From NCBI RefSeq assembly GCF_019991125.1, contig NZ_JAGENB010000002.1:682001-746000 (forward strand): 64,000 nucleotides of DNA. The letters run 5' to 3'. The DNA comes from Phyllobacterium calauticae (GTDB lineage Bacteria > Pseudomonadota > Alphaproteobacteria > Rhizobiales > Rhizobiaceae). Below, piece after piece: positions 27,026 through 36,370 of this stretch. Every line of letters begins with the position of its first letter. Position 1 is the first letter of the stretch. Below the pieces are notes generated by a model. It was not told the origin of the DNA and did no database searches. It was given only the letters and a program-made list of their open reading frames with translations. Position numbers and translations under genes: made by a program.

Positions 27026-27976
27026 TTATGCCGCTGCCGCCAGACCGGCATTTTCCTTGAGTATCCGGAATTTGCCGGATATTTGCGACAGCTTGGCTTC
27101 CCATTCGGGATTGGGCGATTGACCTTCAATCGTCCGGAAAAACACCTGCATCATGCAGGTGATGGCAAATGGTTCGATGAGGGCGGCCTTGACGGCCCAG
27201 GCAAAGATGAGGGCGAGAAGAAAACCGCCCGATGTCCAGCCGCCCGGAATCCAGCAGAGCAGGGCCGCTGCCGGCGCCAGCATCACCAGGAACACGGCGA
27301 TCGACAGGCCGTAGACGATGACGGTCAGAAACGCGGCGTTGCGCAGCATCGTTCCCGCATTCTGGCCGTAGAGCACCAGTGCCGACTGTGCCGATTGCCA
27401 GGGATTGGTGCTGCGGGTCCGGATGATATAGGCAAGCATGACCTCGTCGATGAAGCCGACGGCGATGCGCAGGAATGCCCGGATCAGCGACATGAGCTGG
27501 TCCAGGCCGGGAAGGGGCAGAAAGGCCGCGATACCCTGCACCAGCCCGGTGATGGCCGTCAGCACGCCCTTTATCAGCTGGTCGACGGCAAAAAGGACGC
27601 TTGCCTCGGCAAACCGGTTTGCGACGATGCCTCTGGCATACTGGATCTGTCCCTGATTGTCCGGCAATGGCCTGCCGTCGAGGAGCTCCACCAGCACGGC
27701 AATATGCCCCGCCTTGACGACGTAGAGGATGTATTCCCGCATGAGATAGAGGGCCCCGGCGGTCATGCAGAAGCCCAGCAGCCCGCCGATGAAGATGGAA
27801 TTGGCCTGGAAACTTTCGTCGCCGAGGCCGCCGATACCCCAGCCGATACCGGCGCCGGTCGATGTGACAAGCACATAGGCGATGACCATGCCGAGATAGA
27901 TCGCGATTCTAAGCGCGATGAACGGGGCCGTGCGCGCCATGAGGCCGAGTGAACGGCTGATACTGAAGTTCCACAT
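27026..27976 (-). CDS. Polytopic membrane protein of unknown function
   Basis: 316 residues from ATG 27976 behind AGGACACTC; 76 upstream codons of the open frame are not convincing. It has about six to seven hydrophobic segments, several Gly/Ala-rich (GAGIGWGIGGLGDE, FIGGLLGFCMTAGALYLM), with a cytoplasmic-looking loop containing RTRSTNPWQSAQSALVLYGQN and a C-terminal tail (PNPEWEAKLSQISGKFR). No catalytic or transport motif recognised. It follows the OmpA-family gene on the same strand with a hairpin between them. Confidence 0.7.
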   Translation of the reverse strand: MWNFSISRSLGLMARTAPFIALRIAIYLGMVIAYVLVTSTGAGIGWGIGGLGDESFQANSIFIGGLLGFCMTAGALYLMREYILYVVKAGHIAVLVELLDGRPLPDNQGQIQYARGIVANRFAEASVLFAVDQLIKGVLTAITGLVQGIAAFLPLPGLDQLMSLIRAFLRIAVGFIDEVMLAYIIRTRSTNPWQSAQSALVLYGQNAGTMLRNAAFLTVIVYGLSIAVFLVMLAPAAALLCWIPGGWTSGGFLLALIFAWAVKAALIEPFAITCMMQVFFRTIEGQSPNPEWEAKLSQISGKFRILKENAGLAAAA

Positions 27977-28080
27977 GAGTGTCCTGCTTGATCTTTGAGA
28001 ATGTGCAACTGCCGGCGTACCTGATTGCCATGTCGGCCATTCACCCGCCTGCGGAGATAAAAGCTCTGAAACACATCGCG

Positions 28081-28102
28081 TTGGCGGCATTTGCGCCGCC
28101 AA
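28081..28102 (-). terminator. Hairpin after the OmpA-family gene
   Basis: Perfect 8-bp stem TTGGCGGC / GCCGCCAA with loop ATTTGC, 14 bases past the OmpA-family stop. Without a T-run, so a weak terminator or mRNA 3' end. Confidence 0.5.
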
Positions 28103-28115
28103 CGGATTGTGCGTG

Positions 28116-29225
28116 TTAGCGCATTTTGACGAGTTCAACGCGCCGGTTCTTTGAGCGGTTTTCCTCGGTTGCGTTGCTTGCGGTGGGGGCAGACATGCCC
28201 GCACCGAAGGAGCGCAGCCGCCCGATCGCGATACCGTAGCGATCCGCCAGCGTTCTGGTCACCGATGCCGCCCGGCGCTTGGACAGGTCGACATTGTAGT
28301 CGAAATTGCCGACGTCATCGGTGTGGCCAACGACCAGAACGTTCAGGTCCTGGTTCGATTTCATCATGTTGGCGATCTCCGCCAATGCAGCGTCGGATTC
28401 CGGCTTGATATCGGTCCGGTCCGTGTCGAAGAAAATGCCATAGAGCGCAACGCGGCCGCTGGTGTCGAGGGCCGTTGCCATTTCGCGGGCATTGACGGTG
28501 ACCATTTTCTGTTCACGCTTTTCCGGTTCCACCACGTTGACAAGGGCGATCGTCCGGTCGGTGAAACGGGCGCAACCATCCGTGAAGCTCTTCGCAATGC
28601 GATAGGTGTGGACCGTCGCATAGGCGTCCGCGCCGCCCTGCGGAAAGCTGGCTGCAAAGAAGCGCTGGTCATCGATCTTGTACGGCAGTGCCGAGCAGCC
28701 CAATGCATCATCGAATTTCGCCTGCAGCTTGCTCTCGTCGATGAAATACATCATCAGGCTGGTGTCTTCATTGCCGCCCGTGGGGACGCGGGCCGACAGA
28801 TTGGCGCTGCCGCCGCATTCTTCGCCCTTGCAGGAATAGAGAACCTTGCCGCCCTTCGCGGCGATTTCGTCCTGATAGTTCCGCGTGACCTCAAGCGTGG
28901 AGCGGCCTTCGGGGGTGAGATAAATGAGCCGGGTCAGTTCGCCTTCGACCGTCTGTTTCTGCTTGGGCTTGAATATCTCCATATAGCTCTGTTCGATCTT
29001 CTCGCCCGTGTCGACCAGCGGAGACAGCGGAAAGGTGAAGTCGGTAAACTTTTGGTGGAGATGGCTTAGGATGAGCGAACCCTCATACCGCTTGAGCGCC
29101 GGGCTGTCCGATGCGCCCGCAATATCCTTCTTGGGCAGCGCCGTTTCCTGCGCCCATGCGGCTGTTGCCATCATGGCCACGATCAGGCTGGTGCGGACAC
29201 ATAGTTTCGTGAAGTGGTTGAACAT
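28116..29225 (-). CDS. OmpA-family outer-membrane/peptidoglycan-associated protein
   Basis: 369 residues from ATG 29225 after AGGAAAAATC. Signal peptide ends near AAWAQE. The last ~110 residues are an OmpA C-terminal peptidoglycan-binding domain: FFDTDRTDIKPESDAALAEIA, VVGHTDDVGNFDYNVDLSKRRA and NRRVELVKMR, with the diaminopimelate-binding Asp and Arg present. The N-terminal 230 residues are a separate domain with two cysteine pairs (CKGEECGG, and further on CSALP/DGCAR) found in OmpA-domain proteins called DUF4892-like; I am not certain of that name. Likely a periplasmic anchor linking envelope and wall. Confidence 0.82.
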   Translation of the reverse strand: MFNHFTKLCVRTSLIVAMMATAAWAQETALPKKDIAGASDSPALKRYEGSLILSHLHQKFTDFTFPLSPLVDTGEKIEQSYMEIFKPKQKQTVEGELTRLIYLTPEGRSTLEVTRNYQDEIAAKGGKVLYSCKGEECGGSANLSARVPTGGNEDTSLMMYFIDESKLQAKFDDALGCSALPYKIDDQRFFAASFPQGGADAYATVHTYRIAKSFTDGCARFTDRTIALVNVVEPEKREQKMVTVNAREMATALDTSGRVALYGIFFDTDRTDIKPESDAALAEIANMMKSNQDLNVLVVGHTDDVGNFDYNVDLSKRRAASVTRTLADRYGIAIGRLRSFGAGMSAPTASNATEENRSKNRRVELVKMR

Positions 29226-29470
29226 GATTTTTCCTGTCAATGGTCAGTTGAGTTGTATTCGCCAAGGTATGAGCCTGTGCCGCCGGGTGTTCATCGGTGG
29301 CTTGGCGATGTGGGGTGCAATCCGCGATTCCTGGGAGACTGTTAGGGATGGCACCGCCTCATTTTGCATTTTACCGGGTTATAATACAAAAAATTGACTT
29401 GCCCGGAAACAAGGGGAGCTGATAGATAGGCCATCGAAACATGTAAAATGAAAACTTCTGGACGCGCATC

Positions 29471-30403
29471 ATGAGCAAGATTCATATCAACCTGACCATG
29501 CTGAAGGCTTTGATTGCTATCGTGGAAGAAGGTGGCTTTTCCCGCGGCGCCGACCGGATCGGCGTAAGCCAGTCTGCCGTCAGCCACGCCATCCGCGGCC
29601 TGGAACGCGCGATAGGCGCACCGCTGATCGAGCGGCAGCGGGGCAATATGGAACTGACGGCGATGGGCCAGAAAGTTGCCGAGGAAGCGCGCGGCGTGCT
29701 GCAGGCCATCGAGCGGCTGCGGAAACTCGGCCAGAACCGGAATGTCTGCGGCACGGTGCGCGTCGGCGTTGTCGCCAGCATCGCGTCGCGGATTACGCCG
29801 GCGGCCTTGCGCGACCTGCGCCGCAATTTCCCCGATATCCGGCTCGATATCTGGGATGGAACTGATCAGGAAGTGCATGAATGGGTCAGAAATGGCCTGA
29901 TCGACATCGGCATAGCCGGTATATGCGACGGTCTGAATGCCGAGCACTTCATGGAGGACAAACTGCTTCTCCTCGTTCCGCACGATCATGTCCTGGCCGG
30001 GCACGAGACCGTATTCCTGGCCGAATTGCAGGATGCCCGCTTTGTCGTATCGGCAACGGGGTGCGGACCGCAGATCGACGCGATGCTTGAGGAGGCCGGT
30101 GTTGCAATCGATGTTGTCGTGCGCGTGAGGGAAAAGGAAACGCTGTTTTCGATGGTCCGGTCCCATGTCGGCGTGGCCATGGTGCCTGAACTGGCGCTGC
30201 CGGCCATTGTCGAAGGCTGTGTCGTGCGTCCTCTTGATCCGCCATTTTCCCGGAAGCTGTTTCTGATGCACGGCGATGCCAGCCTGAACTCGTCTGCCCG
30301 GGCGGTGGCGGATGCGTTCAGGCGTGCTTCATGCAGCTTTGCTTTTTGTTTGCCTGACGAAGCAATTCAGGACGATGCCAGAATCGAGGAAAGGACGGCC
30401 TGA
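29471..30403 (+). CDS. LysR-family transcriptional regulator
   Basis: 310 residues, ATG. Typical helix-turn-helix (LTMLKALIAIVEEGGFSRGADRIGVSQSAVSHAIRGLE is the region; recognition helix SQSAVSHAIRGLE) and an effector domain with GTVRVGVVASIASR, IDIGIAGICDG and MVRSHVGVAMVPELALP. It converges on the TRAP transporter operon rather than being divergent from a target, so its regulon is not evident. The last 30 residues after SSARAVADAFRRA are Cys- and charge-rich and unlike typical LysR ends. Confidence 0.87.
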   Translation: MSKIHINLTMLKALIAIVEEGGFSRGADRIGVSQSAVSHAIRGLERAIGAPLIERQRGNMELTAMGQKVAEEARGVLQAIERLRKLGQNRNVCGTVRVGVVASIASRITPAALRDLRRNFPDIRLDIWDGTDQEVHEWVRNGLIDIGIAGICDGLNAEHFMEDKLLLLVPHDHVLAGHETVFLAELQDARFVVSATGCGPQIDAMLEEAGVAIDVVVRVREKETLFSMVRSHVGVAMVPELALPAIVEGCVVRPLDPPFSRKLFLMHGDASLNSSARAVADAFRRASCSFAFCLPDEAIQDDARIEERTA

Positions 30404-30409
30404 CGCCGG

Positions 30410-30437
30410 GCTCGATCCCTCCCGTAAGGGATCGAGC
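30410..30437. terminator. Strong hairpin between convergent LysR and TRAP genes
   Basis: Perfect 11-bp stem GCTCGATCCCT / AGGGATCGAGC with loop CCCGTA, seven bases after the LysR stop and 17 before the TRAP stop. Probable shared terminator; the T-rich tail is short. Confidence 0.65.
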
Positions 30438-30453
30438 TTGCCGTGGTTCCCGG

Positions 30454-32331
30454 CTAATGCACAAAGCCCATATGGCGCGGCAGCGACAATGTGATGTCCG
30501 GGATGAACGCGATCAGCAGCAGGCATATGAACAGGATCGCCAGATATTTGGCGATTGGCTTGACCGTCGCTTCCAGGGACACGCCGCCCACCGCACAACT
30601 CGTGTAGAGTCCGAGCCCCAATGGCGGCGCGAACAGGCCGAGCCCCATCGCGACGATGAGCACAATGCCGTAATGCAGAGGATGGATGCCAAAGCTCTGC
30701 GCCACCGGAATGAGCAGCGGGCCGAAGATGATCAGGGCCGGAGCGCCTTCCAGTGCCGCTCCCATGACGATGAGGATCAGGATGGAGGCGACGATGAACG
30801 CCCAGGAGCCTGCGCCGTGGCTGAGGTTGATCATGGCTTCCGCCAGCATGTGCGGCACCTGGTCGATGGTCAGCGAGAAAGCAACGGTCTGGGACGCGGC
30901 CACCACGAACAGGATCATACCGGCAAGCGTCGCGGAGCGGATGAACAGGTGTACCGTGCTGCGCCATGTCAGTTCCCGGAACACGAGGCGTCCGACCAGC
31001 AGCGCGTAGGCCACTGCGAAGGCGCCGATTTCAGTCGCCGTTGCAAAGCCGGAGCGATAGCCGCCGAAAATGATGACGATGACACCAAGACTGACTGCAC
31101 CGCTCCATAGGAGATTGTTGAGACTGCGGCCCGAGGTTTCCACCGGGGCGGGTGGCGCTTTCTTGGAGAAGATGATGACGCCAAGGATCAGGGCGCCGGC
31201 CATCAGGATCGCCGGATAAATGCCTGCGGCAAACAGGCCGCCGATGGATAGGTTGGCCACATAGCCTAGAATGATGAGGTTGATGCAGGGCGGGATGGTT
31301 TCCGCCATGACAGCGCTGGCCGCCAGGAGGGCCACGCCTTCCGACGGATCATGGCCCGACCGGCGCATGGCCGGGATCATGACCGTACCGACGGCGGTCA
31401 CATCCGCCAGCTTCGAGCCGGAAATGCCTGAAAACAACACCATGCTGAGAATGGTGACGATGTTGAGCCCGCCCTTGCGCTCGCCGACACCCCGGCGCAG
31501 CAACTCAATCAGCCGCACCGACATGCCGTTCACCTCCATGGCAAGGCCGGTCAGGACAAAGAAAGGTACGGCAAGCAGCACGAAATTGTCGATTCCGCTG
31601 GATGCCTGCTGGGCAAACACCGCGAATGGAATGAAGCCATCGCCGAGAATGTAGAGCAGGGCGCCGACGCACAGTGAAAAGGCGATGGGAATACCGCTGG
31701 ACAGGCAAATGGCAAACCCGCCGAGCATGAGAACGAGCGGGCTGGGCGCATGATCTGGCAGAAGTGTTGTCCAGAGTGTCACCACACCCGCCAGAACAAG
31801 AAGCCCGGCCAGGCCCATTGCGATATCCGCCCTGGGATAGGCCAGCAGCCGTGCCGCGGTGAAAATGGCCATGCAGAAGCCGCCGACAACGAGCGGATAC
31901 ATGAAGAGGTTTTGCGGCAGCCCGGTTGAGGTGACCTGCGTGGAGGCAGACTCGCAATATTCAATGGCGAAAACCGCCACGGCGAGTGTCACGCCGAGTT
32001 CGATCCACAAGCCGGCCGCTTCCACGCGGGATGCATGCTGCGGCGCCAGCTTGTCCCGCAGGATACGGATACCGACATGATTGCCCTTGGCGACCGCTGC
32101 AGCGCCACCCAGGAAGGCGACGGTGATAAGCAGCATGCGTGCGACTTCATCGGCCCACAGAATGGTGTCGTTGAAGACAAAGCGCCAGAGGACGGCGATG
32201 ATGACCAGCGCGAGATCGGCGGCCAGGGCGATGGCAGCAAGAATTTCGACGATGCGCAGGAGAGCGCCGACAAACGGCGCCCCCCTGACAGCTGGTGCAT
32301 GGGCGATGGGCAAGGCGGCCTCGACTGACAT
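30454..32331 (-). CDS. dctQM: TRAP transporter fused DctQM membrane subunit
   Basis: 625 residues. The first ~165 are the small DctQ subunit (four helices, including RFVFNDTILWADEVARMLL and GNHVGIRIL), fused to a large DctM permease (GGFAICLSSGIPIAFSLCVGALLY, FFVLTGLAMEVNGMS, FSGISGSKLADVTAVGTVMIPAM, PPCINLIILGYVANLSIGGLFAAG). Secondary, Na+-coupled uptake of a carboxylate delivered by the binding protein. Start ATG has GAGGTCG upstream and is eight bases after the DctP stop. The substrate is unknown; the FCD-type GntR gene divergent from dctP suggests an organic acid. Confidence 0.92.
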   Translation of the reverse strand: MSVEAALPIAHAPAVRGAPFVGALLRIVEILAAIALAADLALVIIAVLWRFVFNDTILWADEVARMLLITVAFLGGAAAVAKGNHVGIRILRDKLAPQHASRVEAAGLWIELGVTLAVAVFAIEYCESASTQVTSTGLPQNLFMYPLVVGGFCMAIFTAARLLAYPRADIAMGLAGLLVLAGVVTLWTTLLPDHAPSPLVLMLGGFAICLSSGIPIAFSLCVGALLYILGDGFIPFAVFAQQASSGIDNFVLLAVPFFVLTGLAMEVNGMSVRLIELLRRGVGERKGGLNIVTILSMVLFSGISGSKLADVTAVGTVMIPAMRRSGHDPSEGVALLAASAVMAETIPPCINLIILGYVANLSIGGLFAAGIYPAILMAGALILGVIIFSKKAPPAPVETSGRSLNNLLWSGAVSLGVIVIIFGGYRSGFATATEIGAFAVAYALLVGRLVFRELTWRSTVHLFIRSATLAGMILFVVAASQTVAFSLTIDQVPHMLAEAMINLSHGAGSWAFIVASILILIVMGAALEGAPALIIFGPLLIPVAQSFGIHPLHYGIVLIVAMGLGLFAPPLGLGLYTSCAVGGVSLEATVKPIAKYLAILFICLLLIAFIPDITLSLPRHMGFVH

Positions 32332-32339
32332 GGGCGACC

Positions 32340-33353
32340 TCAGGCCTTGGTGATGGATTCAAGCACGGGCTTGGTGCTCGGGTAGGCCTTGGCGAACTCG
32401 TCCCAGAGCGGCATGACAAGCTGCTTGAAGGCGGCACGGTCGACCTCGTGCGTCGTCACGCCATTGCCGCGCAGTTTTGCCAGCGCGCTGGCTTCGATCT
32501 CGTTTGCCTTGCTGCGCTGGAAGGCGGAGGCTTCCGCAGCGGCCTCGCGGAAGGCGGGCAGATGTTCCGCCGGTATCTTGGACAGTGCGCGCCTGCCGAT
32601 GACGATGGTCTGCGGATTGCAGATATGCTGGGTGAGGGAAATGTGCTTGGCCACCTCGTAGCACTTCAGCGCAAGGACGGTCGGCGCATCATGCTCCAGC
32701 CCGTCAATGACGCCCGTCTGCAGGGCGGTGTAGACCTCGCCCAGCGACATTGGCGTGGGCGAAGCCCCCATCGCCTTCAGCGTCGCGACGAAATTGGCAA
32801 CCGGCAGGACGCGAATCTTCTGTCCCTTCAGCAGTTCGGGCGTGTTGGCGGGCTGGCGCGCCGTCACATTGCGCCCGCCAAGACTATAGGCCCAACTGAC
32901 CACCTCGACGCCAATCTTGTCGGCAAAAATGCCGTTCAGCACCTTGCCCGCGCTGCCATCGAGCACCGGTCCGGCCGCATCCATCGAATTGAAGAGATAG
33001 CCGAGATCGAGAACACCGATTTCCGGCGCGAGCGTGCCCCAGATGGAGGAGCCGGAGATCATCATGTCGACAATGCCGAGCTTCACCTGGCCGACAATGT
33101 CGGCTTCCTTGCCAAGCTGATTGTCGGGGAAATATTTGATCTCGACGGCATCGCCGACCTTGTTCTTCAGGCTGCTCTGGAAGCGGTCATACCACAGCCA
33201 GTGCGCCGAGTTCGGATCGGCGGGCAGGGACGACGACATGCGCAGGGTCACCGGGGCGGCTTCGGCGCGTGTCGCGCGGCCAAGAATGGCAAGTGTTCCG
33301 GCACCGGCAAGGCCAAAGCCAAATGCACGGCGTGTCAGGCGAAAATTCTTCAT
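32340..33353 (-). CDS. dctP: TRAP transporter substrate-binding protein DctP
   Basis: 337 residues, ATG behind GGAGGAGAG. N-terminus LTRRAFGFGLAGAGTLAILGR has the twin-arginine pattern of a Tat signal, cleaved near EAA. Mature part is a DctP-family periplasmic binding protein: MSSSLPADPNSAHWLWYDRF, GKIRVLP-like block GQKIRVLPVANFVATLKAMGA, PTPMSLGEVYTALQTGVIDGLE, with the conserved arginine that grips the substrate carboxylate. First gene of the two-gene TRAP operon, transcribed away from the GntR gene. Confidence 0.92.
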   Translation of the reverse strand: MKNFRLTRRAFGFGLAGAGTLAILGRATRAEAAPVTLRMSSSLPADPNSAHWLWYDRFQSSLKNKVGDAVEIKYFPDNQLGKEADIVGQVKLGIVDMMISGSSIWGTLAPEIGVLDLGYLFNSMDAAGPVLDGSAGKVLNGIFADKIGVEVVSWAYSLGGRNVTARQPANTPELLKGQKIRVLPVANFVATLKAMGASPTPMSLGEVYTALQTGVIDGLEHDAPTVLALKCYEVAKHISLTQHICNPQTIVIGRRALSKIPAEHLPAFREAAAEASAFQRSKANEIEASALAKLRGNGVTTHEVDRAAFKQLVMPLWDEFAKAYPSTKPVLESITKA

Positions 33354-33682
33354 AGTCTCTCCTCCACATCGGCCACTCCCCGTGGCCTTGATTGTTCCCG
33401 ACGCCAGACATGATCGGCGTCACCCCATGCTGCCGTTCTTCCTCAGGACGGCTTCGGACACGATGGCGGACTCCTCAATCCGCCTGCCATGTTGCTGGCT
33501 CTATGCACGCTTTGCTTGGTTCAGGCGGATTCCTGTGCGAAACAGCATGGGTGCCATCTTTATCCGGCACCGGATTCTGGTTCACAAACAGGCCGTCGCT
33601 TGACCGCGGCTGGCACGGCATATACTAGTATGGTAGTATGATATGGTAATCGATGCAATGCAAGCGGATTGGAGGAGCAGGT
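33354..33682. promoter_or_regulatory. Divergent control region of dctP and GntR gene
   Basis: 329 bp without a gene. Toward the GntR gene there is a possible -10 TATACT (33621-33626) with CTTGAC 16 bases upstream. It overlaps a 10-bp palindrome ATACTAGTAT (33622-33631), followed by a repeated TATGGTA (33630-33636 and 33643-33649). These look like operator half sites of the FCD-type GntR protein and would allow autoregulation. The dctP side shows no clear promoter. Confidence 0.5.
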
Positions 33683-34357
33683 TTGACGATTGATCTCAGC
33701 CGTGGTGGCTCAACGGCGCACCGGCTCGAAAAGGAGCTGCTCAGGGCCATTGTTTCGCTGGAGTTATATCCGGGCGTGCGCTTGTCGGAGCAGGAGATTG
33801 CCGAGCGCTACGGCGTGTCGCGCCAACCCGTGCGCGAAGCCCTGATCGCGCTCAGCAAACAGCAGTTTGTCGAAGTGCTGCCGCAGCGGGGCACGATGGT
33901 GGTCAAGATTTCCATTGCCAAGATGCGCGAGGCACGGTTTCTGCGCGAGGTGATCGAAAGCGCCGTCGTGCGCCGCGCCTGTGAAGCGTTTGATCCGGCA
34001 AGCCGGGAAAAGATCGACGAGGCGCTTGAAGCGCAGGCGCGCGCCGCCGCCCGCACCGACCACAGCGCTTTCCAGAGATTTGACGAGCAGTTCCACATTG
34101 CGCTTGCGGAAGGCGCGGGCTGTCCCATGGCGTGGTCGGTCGTCGGCAACCTCAAGGCGCATATGGATCGGGCCTGCCAGCTTACCCTGCTGAATGCGGC
34201 GGCTATGCAGCTTCTCATCCAGCAGCATCAGGCAATCGTCACCGCCATCGATGCAGCTGATCCGGAAGCGGCGGAAGCGGCCATGCGCCACCACCTCACC
34301 GAAATATTGCGGGCCCTGCCGGAGGTCGAGAAAAACCATCCGGACCTGTTCGAATAA
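33683..34357 (+). CDS. GntR-family regulator, FCD (FadR) subfamily
   Basis: 224 residues from TTG 33683, chosen for GGAGGAGCAGG directly upstream; an earlier ATG at 33653 lacks one. Winged helix with recognition segment RYGVSRQPVREALIALSKQQFVEVLPQRGT, then a helical FCD domain with the metal/ligand residues in ESAVVRRACE, FDEQFHIALAEGA and LIQQHQAIVTAID plus H in MRHHLTEIL. Divergent from the TRAP operon, so it probably senses the TRAP substrate or a derivative. Convergent, three bases from the MFS stop. Confidence 0.88.
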   Translation: MTIDLSRGGSTAHRLEKELLRAIVSLELYPGVRLSEQEIAERYGVSRQPVREALIALSKQQFVEVLPQRGTMVVKISIAKMREARFLREVIESAVVRRACEAFDPASREKIDEALEAQARAAARTDHSAFQRFDEQFHIALAEGAGCPMAWSVVGNLKAHMDRACQLTLLNAAAMQLLIQQHQAIVTAIDAADPEAAEAAMRHHLTEILRALPEVEKNHPDLFE

Positions 34358-34360
34358 GGG

Positions 34361-35653
34361 TCAGCTTATCGCATCGTGCCGGCTCGACTTCAGCTCCCGG
34401 CCAAGAAACAGGACCATGACTGCTGCCGCGGCAAGGCAGCAGGCAAGCACGCCCATACCGATCTGGAAACTGCCGGTACTCTGCTTGATCCAGCCGACGA
34501 GATAGGGGCCGACGAAACCGCCGAGATTGCCGACAGAATTGATCAGCGCGATGCCGCCGGCCGCCGCCGTTCCCTGCAGGAAGACCGGTGGCATGGCCCA
34601 GAAGGGTCCGAGGCTCGCATAGATGCCGACGGAGGCGATGCTGAGACAGAGCAGGGCCACCAGATTGGACTGGAGATAGACGCTGCCGATGAAGCCGATG
34701 GCGCTGACCGCCGCGGCAATGGCGACATGCCAGACCCGCTCGCCGGTTTTGTCGCTGTGCCTGCCCCAGAGCAGCATGGCGATGGCGCTGACGAGATAGG
34801 GGAGCGCGGTGATGAAGCCGACCTGCGTGTTGGAAAAACCCATTGCCTTGATCATTTGCGGCAGCCATAGGCCGATGCCGTAGAGCCCGATCACGATGCC
34901 GAAATAGACGAGGCCGAGGAGCAGCACCCGCCTGTCGACCAGGGCAGGCCAGAGCCTGTGCTGGGCGCGGCCGGAATGGGCGAGGTGATCCTTGTCCAGT
35001 CTCTCCTGGACGATGCGGCGTTCGGTCAGTGTCAGCCAGGGTGCCTGAGCCGGACCATTGGGCAGCAGGCGCAGCACCGCAAGGCCGAGCAGGCAGGACG
35101 GGATGCCCTCGATGATGAACAGCCACTGCCAGCCTTTCAGCCCCGAGGCGTGCTCGATCCCGATGATCAGGCTGGAAAGCGGTGCGCCGACGGCGCTGGC
35201 CAGCGGCACCGCCGCCATGAACAGGCCGATGAATTTCGCCCGCTGCGCCGCCGGAAACCAGTAGGTGAGGTAAAGGATCATGCCGGGAAGAAAGCCCGCC
35301 TCGGCAAGGCCGAGCAGAAAGCGCAGGATGAAGAAACTCCATGGCCCCTGCACAAAGGCCATCGCGGCGGAGACAAGTCCCCAGGTGATCATGATGCGGG
35401 CGATCCACAGCCGCGCCCCGACCTTTTCGAGAATGACGTTGCTGGGCACTTCAAACAGGAAATAGCCGAGAAAGAAGATGCCCGCACCCCATCCATAGAC
35501 ATAGGGCGTCAGGCCGATATCGTCGTTCATGGTGAGGGCAGCAAAGCTGATATTCACCCGGTCGAGAAATGCGACGAGATAGAGCACCATCATGAAAGGA
35601 ATGATGCGCAGGCTTATTTTACGGTACGGATCTACCGTTTCGTTCAGTGACAT
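34361..35653 (-). CDS. MFS transporter, anion:cation symporter (ACS) type
   Basis: 430 residues from ATG 35653 behind GGGAGG. Twelve helices. ACS-family marks: MVLYLVAFLDRVNISFAALTM at helix 1 is the family start, then GYFLFEVPSNVILEKVGARLWIAR and LGLAEAGFLPGMILYLTYWFP. Relatives take up phthalate, glucarate/galactarate, hexuronates, tartrate or allantoate. Substrate not predictable. Convergent with the GntR gene, and transcribed after the VOC protein gene on the same strand. Confidence 0.88.
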   Translation of the reverse strand: MSLNETVDPYRKISLRIIPFMMVLYLVAFLDRVNISFAALTMNDDIGLTPYVYGWGAGIFFLGYFLFEVPSNVILEKVGARLWIARIMITWGLVSAAMAFVQGPWSFFILRFLLGLAEAGFLPGMILYLTYWFPAAQRAKFIGLFMAAVPLASAVGAPLSSLIIGIEHASGLKGWQWLFIIEGIPSCLLGLAVLRLLPNGPAQAPWLTLTERRIVQERLDKDHLAHSGRAQHRLWPALVDRRVLLLGLVYFGIVIGLYGIGLWLPQMIKAMGFSNTQVGFITALPYLVSAIAMLLWGRHSDKTGERVWHVAIAAAVSAIGFIGSVYLQSNLVALLCLSIASVGIYASLGPFWAMPPVFLQGTAAAGGIALINSVGNLGGFVGPYLVGWIKQSTGSFQIGMGVLACCLAAAAVMVLFLGRELKSSRHDAIS

Positions 35654-35694
35654 GCGTGCCTCCCAACCCACTGTCGTGATCTGCCGCTTCTTTG

Positions 35695-35820
35695 TCAGGC
35701 CAGATCGATCGTCTTGCTCTTGAATTCCTGCAGAATCATCTCATTGATATCAGAAATGATCCCGATCCGGCCATTGTTAGGATCACCGATCCAGAACTGC
35801 GCCAGAAGCGTGATGCTCAT
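35695..35820 (-). CDS. Possible 41-residue protein coupled to the VOC gene
   Basis: ATG at 35820 overlaps the VOC-gene stop as ATGA, and the frame gives 41 residues (start MSITLLAQFWIGDPNNG, end EFKSKTIDLA). The sequence is non-repetitive and ends in an amphipathic helix. Coupled starts suggest it is translated, but it could be the remnant of a longer gene or chance. No family recognised. Confidence 0.35.
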   Translation of the reverse strand: MSITLLAQFWIGDPNNGRIGIISDINEMILQEFKSKTIDLA

Positions 35821-36221
35821 GCAGGCAGTGCTGGCGCATCGTGGTTGCAAACACAGATTTTGTTGCCGTCCGGATCGCGGAAATAGGCGCCGTAATAATG
35901 CGCATGGTAATGCGGCCGAAAGCCGGGCGGGCCCTCGCAACGGCCGCCGCTGGCCAGAGCCAGGGCATGGATGCTGTCGACACTTGCCCGGTCCGGCGCC
36001 AGGAACGCAATCATCTGGCCGTTGCCGGATTGGGCCGGTTCCCCGTCAAAAGGCGTTCCGAGGAGAAAGAGCGGGCGCCCGCCATTCCGCGGCTGCCAGC
36101 CCGCCCACGGTTTCTGCGGATCGGAAAAACGCAGCCGATTGCCCAATATCTCCATGATCGGGGTGTAGAAGGCGACCGCGCGCGCGAAATCATTGGTGCC
36201 GACGTAAACATGCGAAAACAT
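35817..36221 (-). CDS. VOC (glyoxalase/bleomycin-resistance) superfamily protein
   Basis: 134 residues from ATG 36221 behind AAGGGGGAC. Two beta-alpha-beta-beta-beta modules: MFSHVYVGTNDFARAVAFYTPIMEILG and ... HYHAHYYGAYFRDPDGNKICVCNHD, the second holding the classic FRDPDGN turn and metal-ligand histidine/glutamate positions. Family members include glyoxalase I-like and dioxygenase-like enzymes, so chemistry is open. Divergent from the HAD phosphatase gene by 149 bp. Confidence 0.83.
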   Translation of the reverse strand: MFSHVYVGTNDFARAVAFYTPIMEILGNRLRFSDPQKPWAGWQPRNGGRPLFLLGTPFDGEPAQSGNGQMIAFLAPDRASVDSIHALALASGGRCEGPPGFRPHYHAHYYGAYFRDPDGNKICVCNHDAPALPA

Positions 36222-36370
36222 GGATGTCCCCCTTGGTCGCCCTGCGCTCCGGCCGTGAAATCGCACAGCGCTGCCGGATTCGGATTTGCGCCGGAAATTA
36301 ACACGGCGGGCGTTGCGGGCAAGCGCTGCAATTGTGTATCGGTGGTTTTGCCAATGAAAGGAAATTCAAA

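Noticed and set aside
26960-27952. 330-codon plus-strand frame after the aminotransferase
   Set aside because: Antisense to the polytopic membrane protein, starts at a terminator hairpin and is hydrophilic, repetitive shadow sequence.
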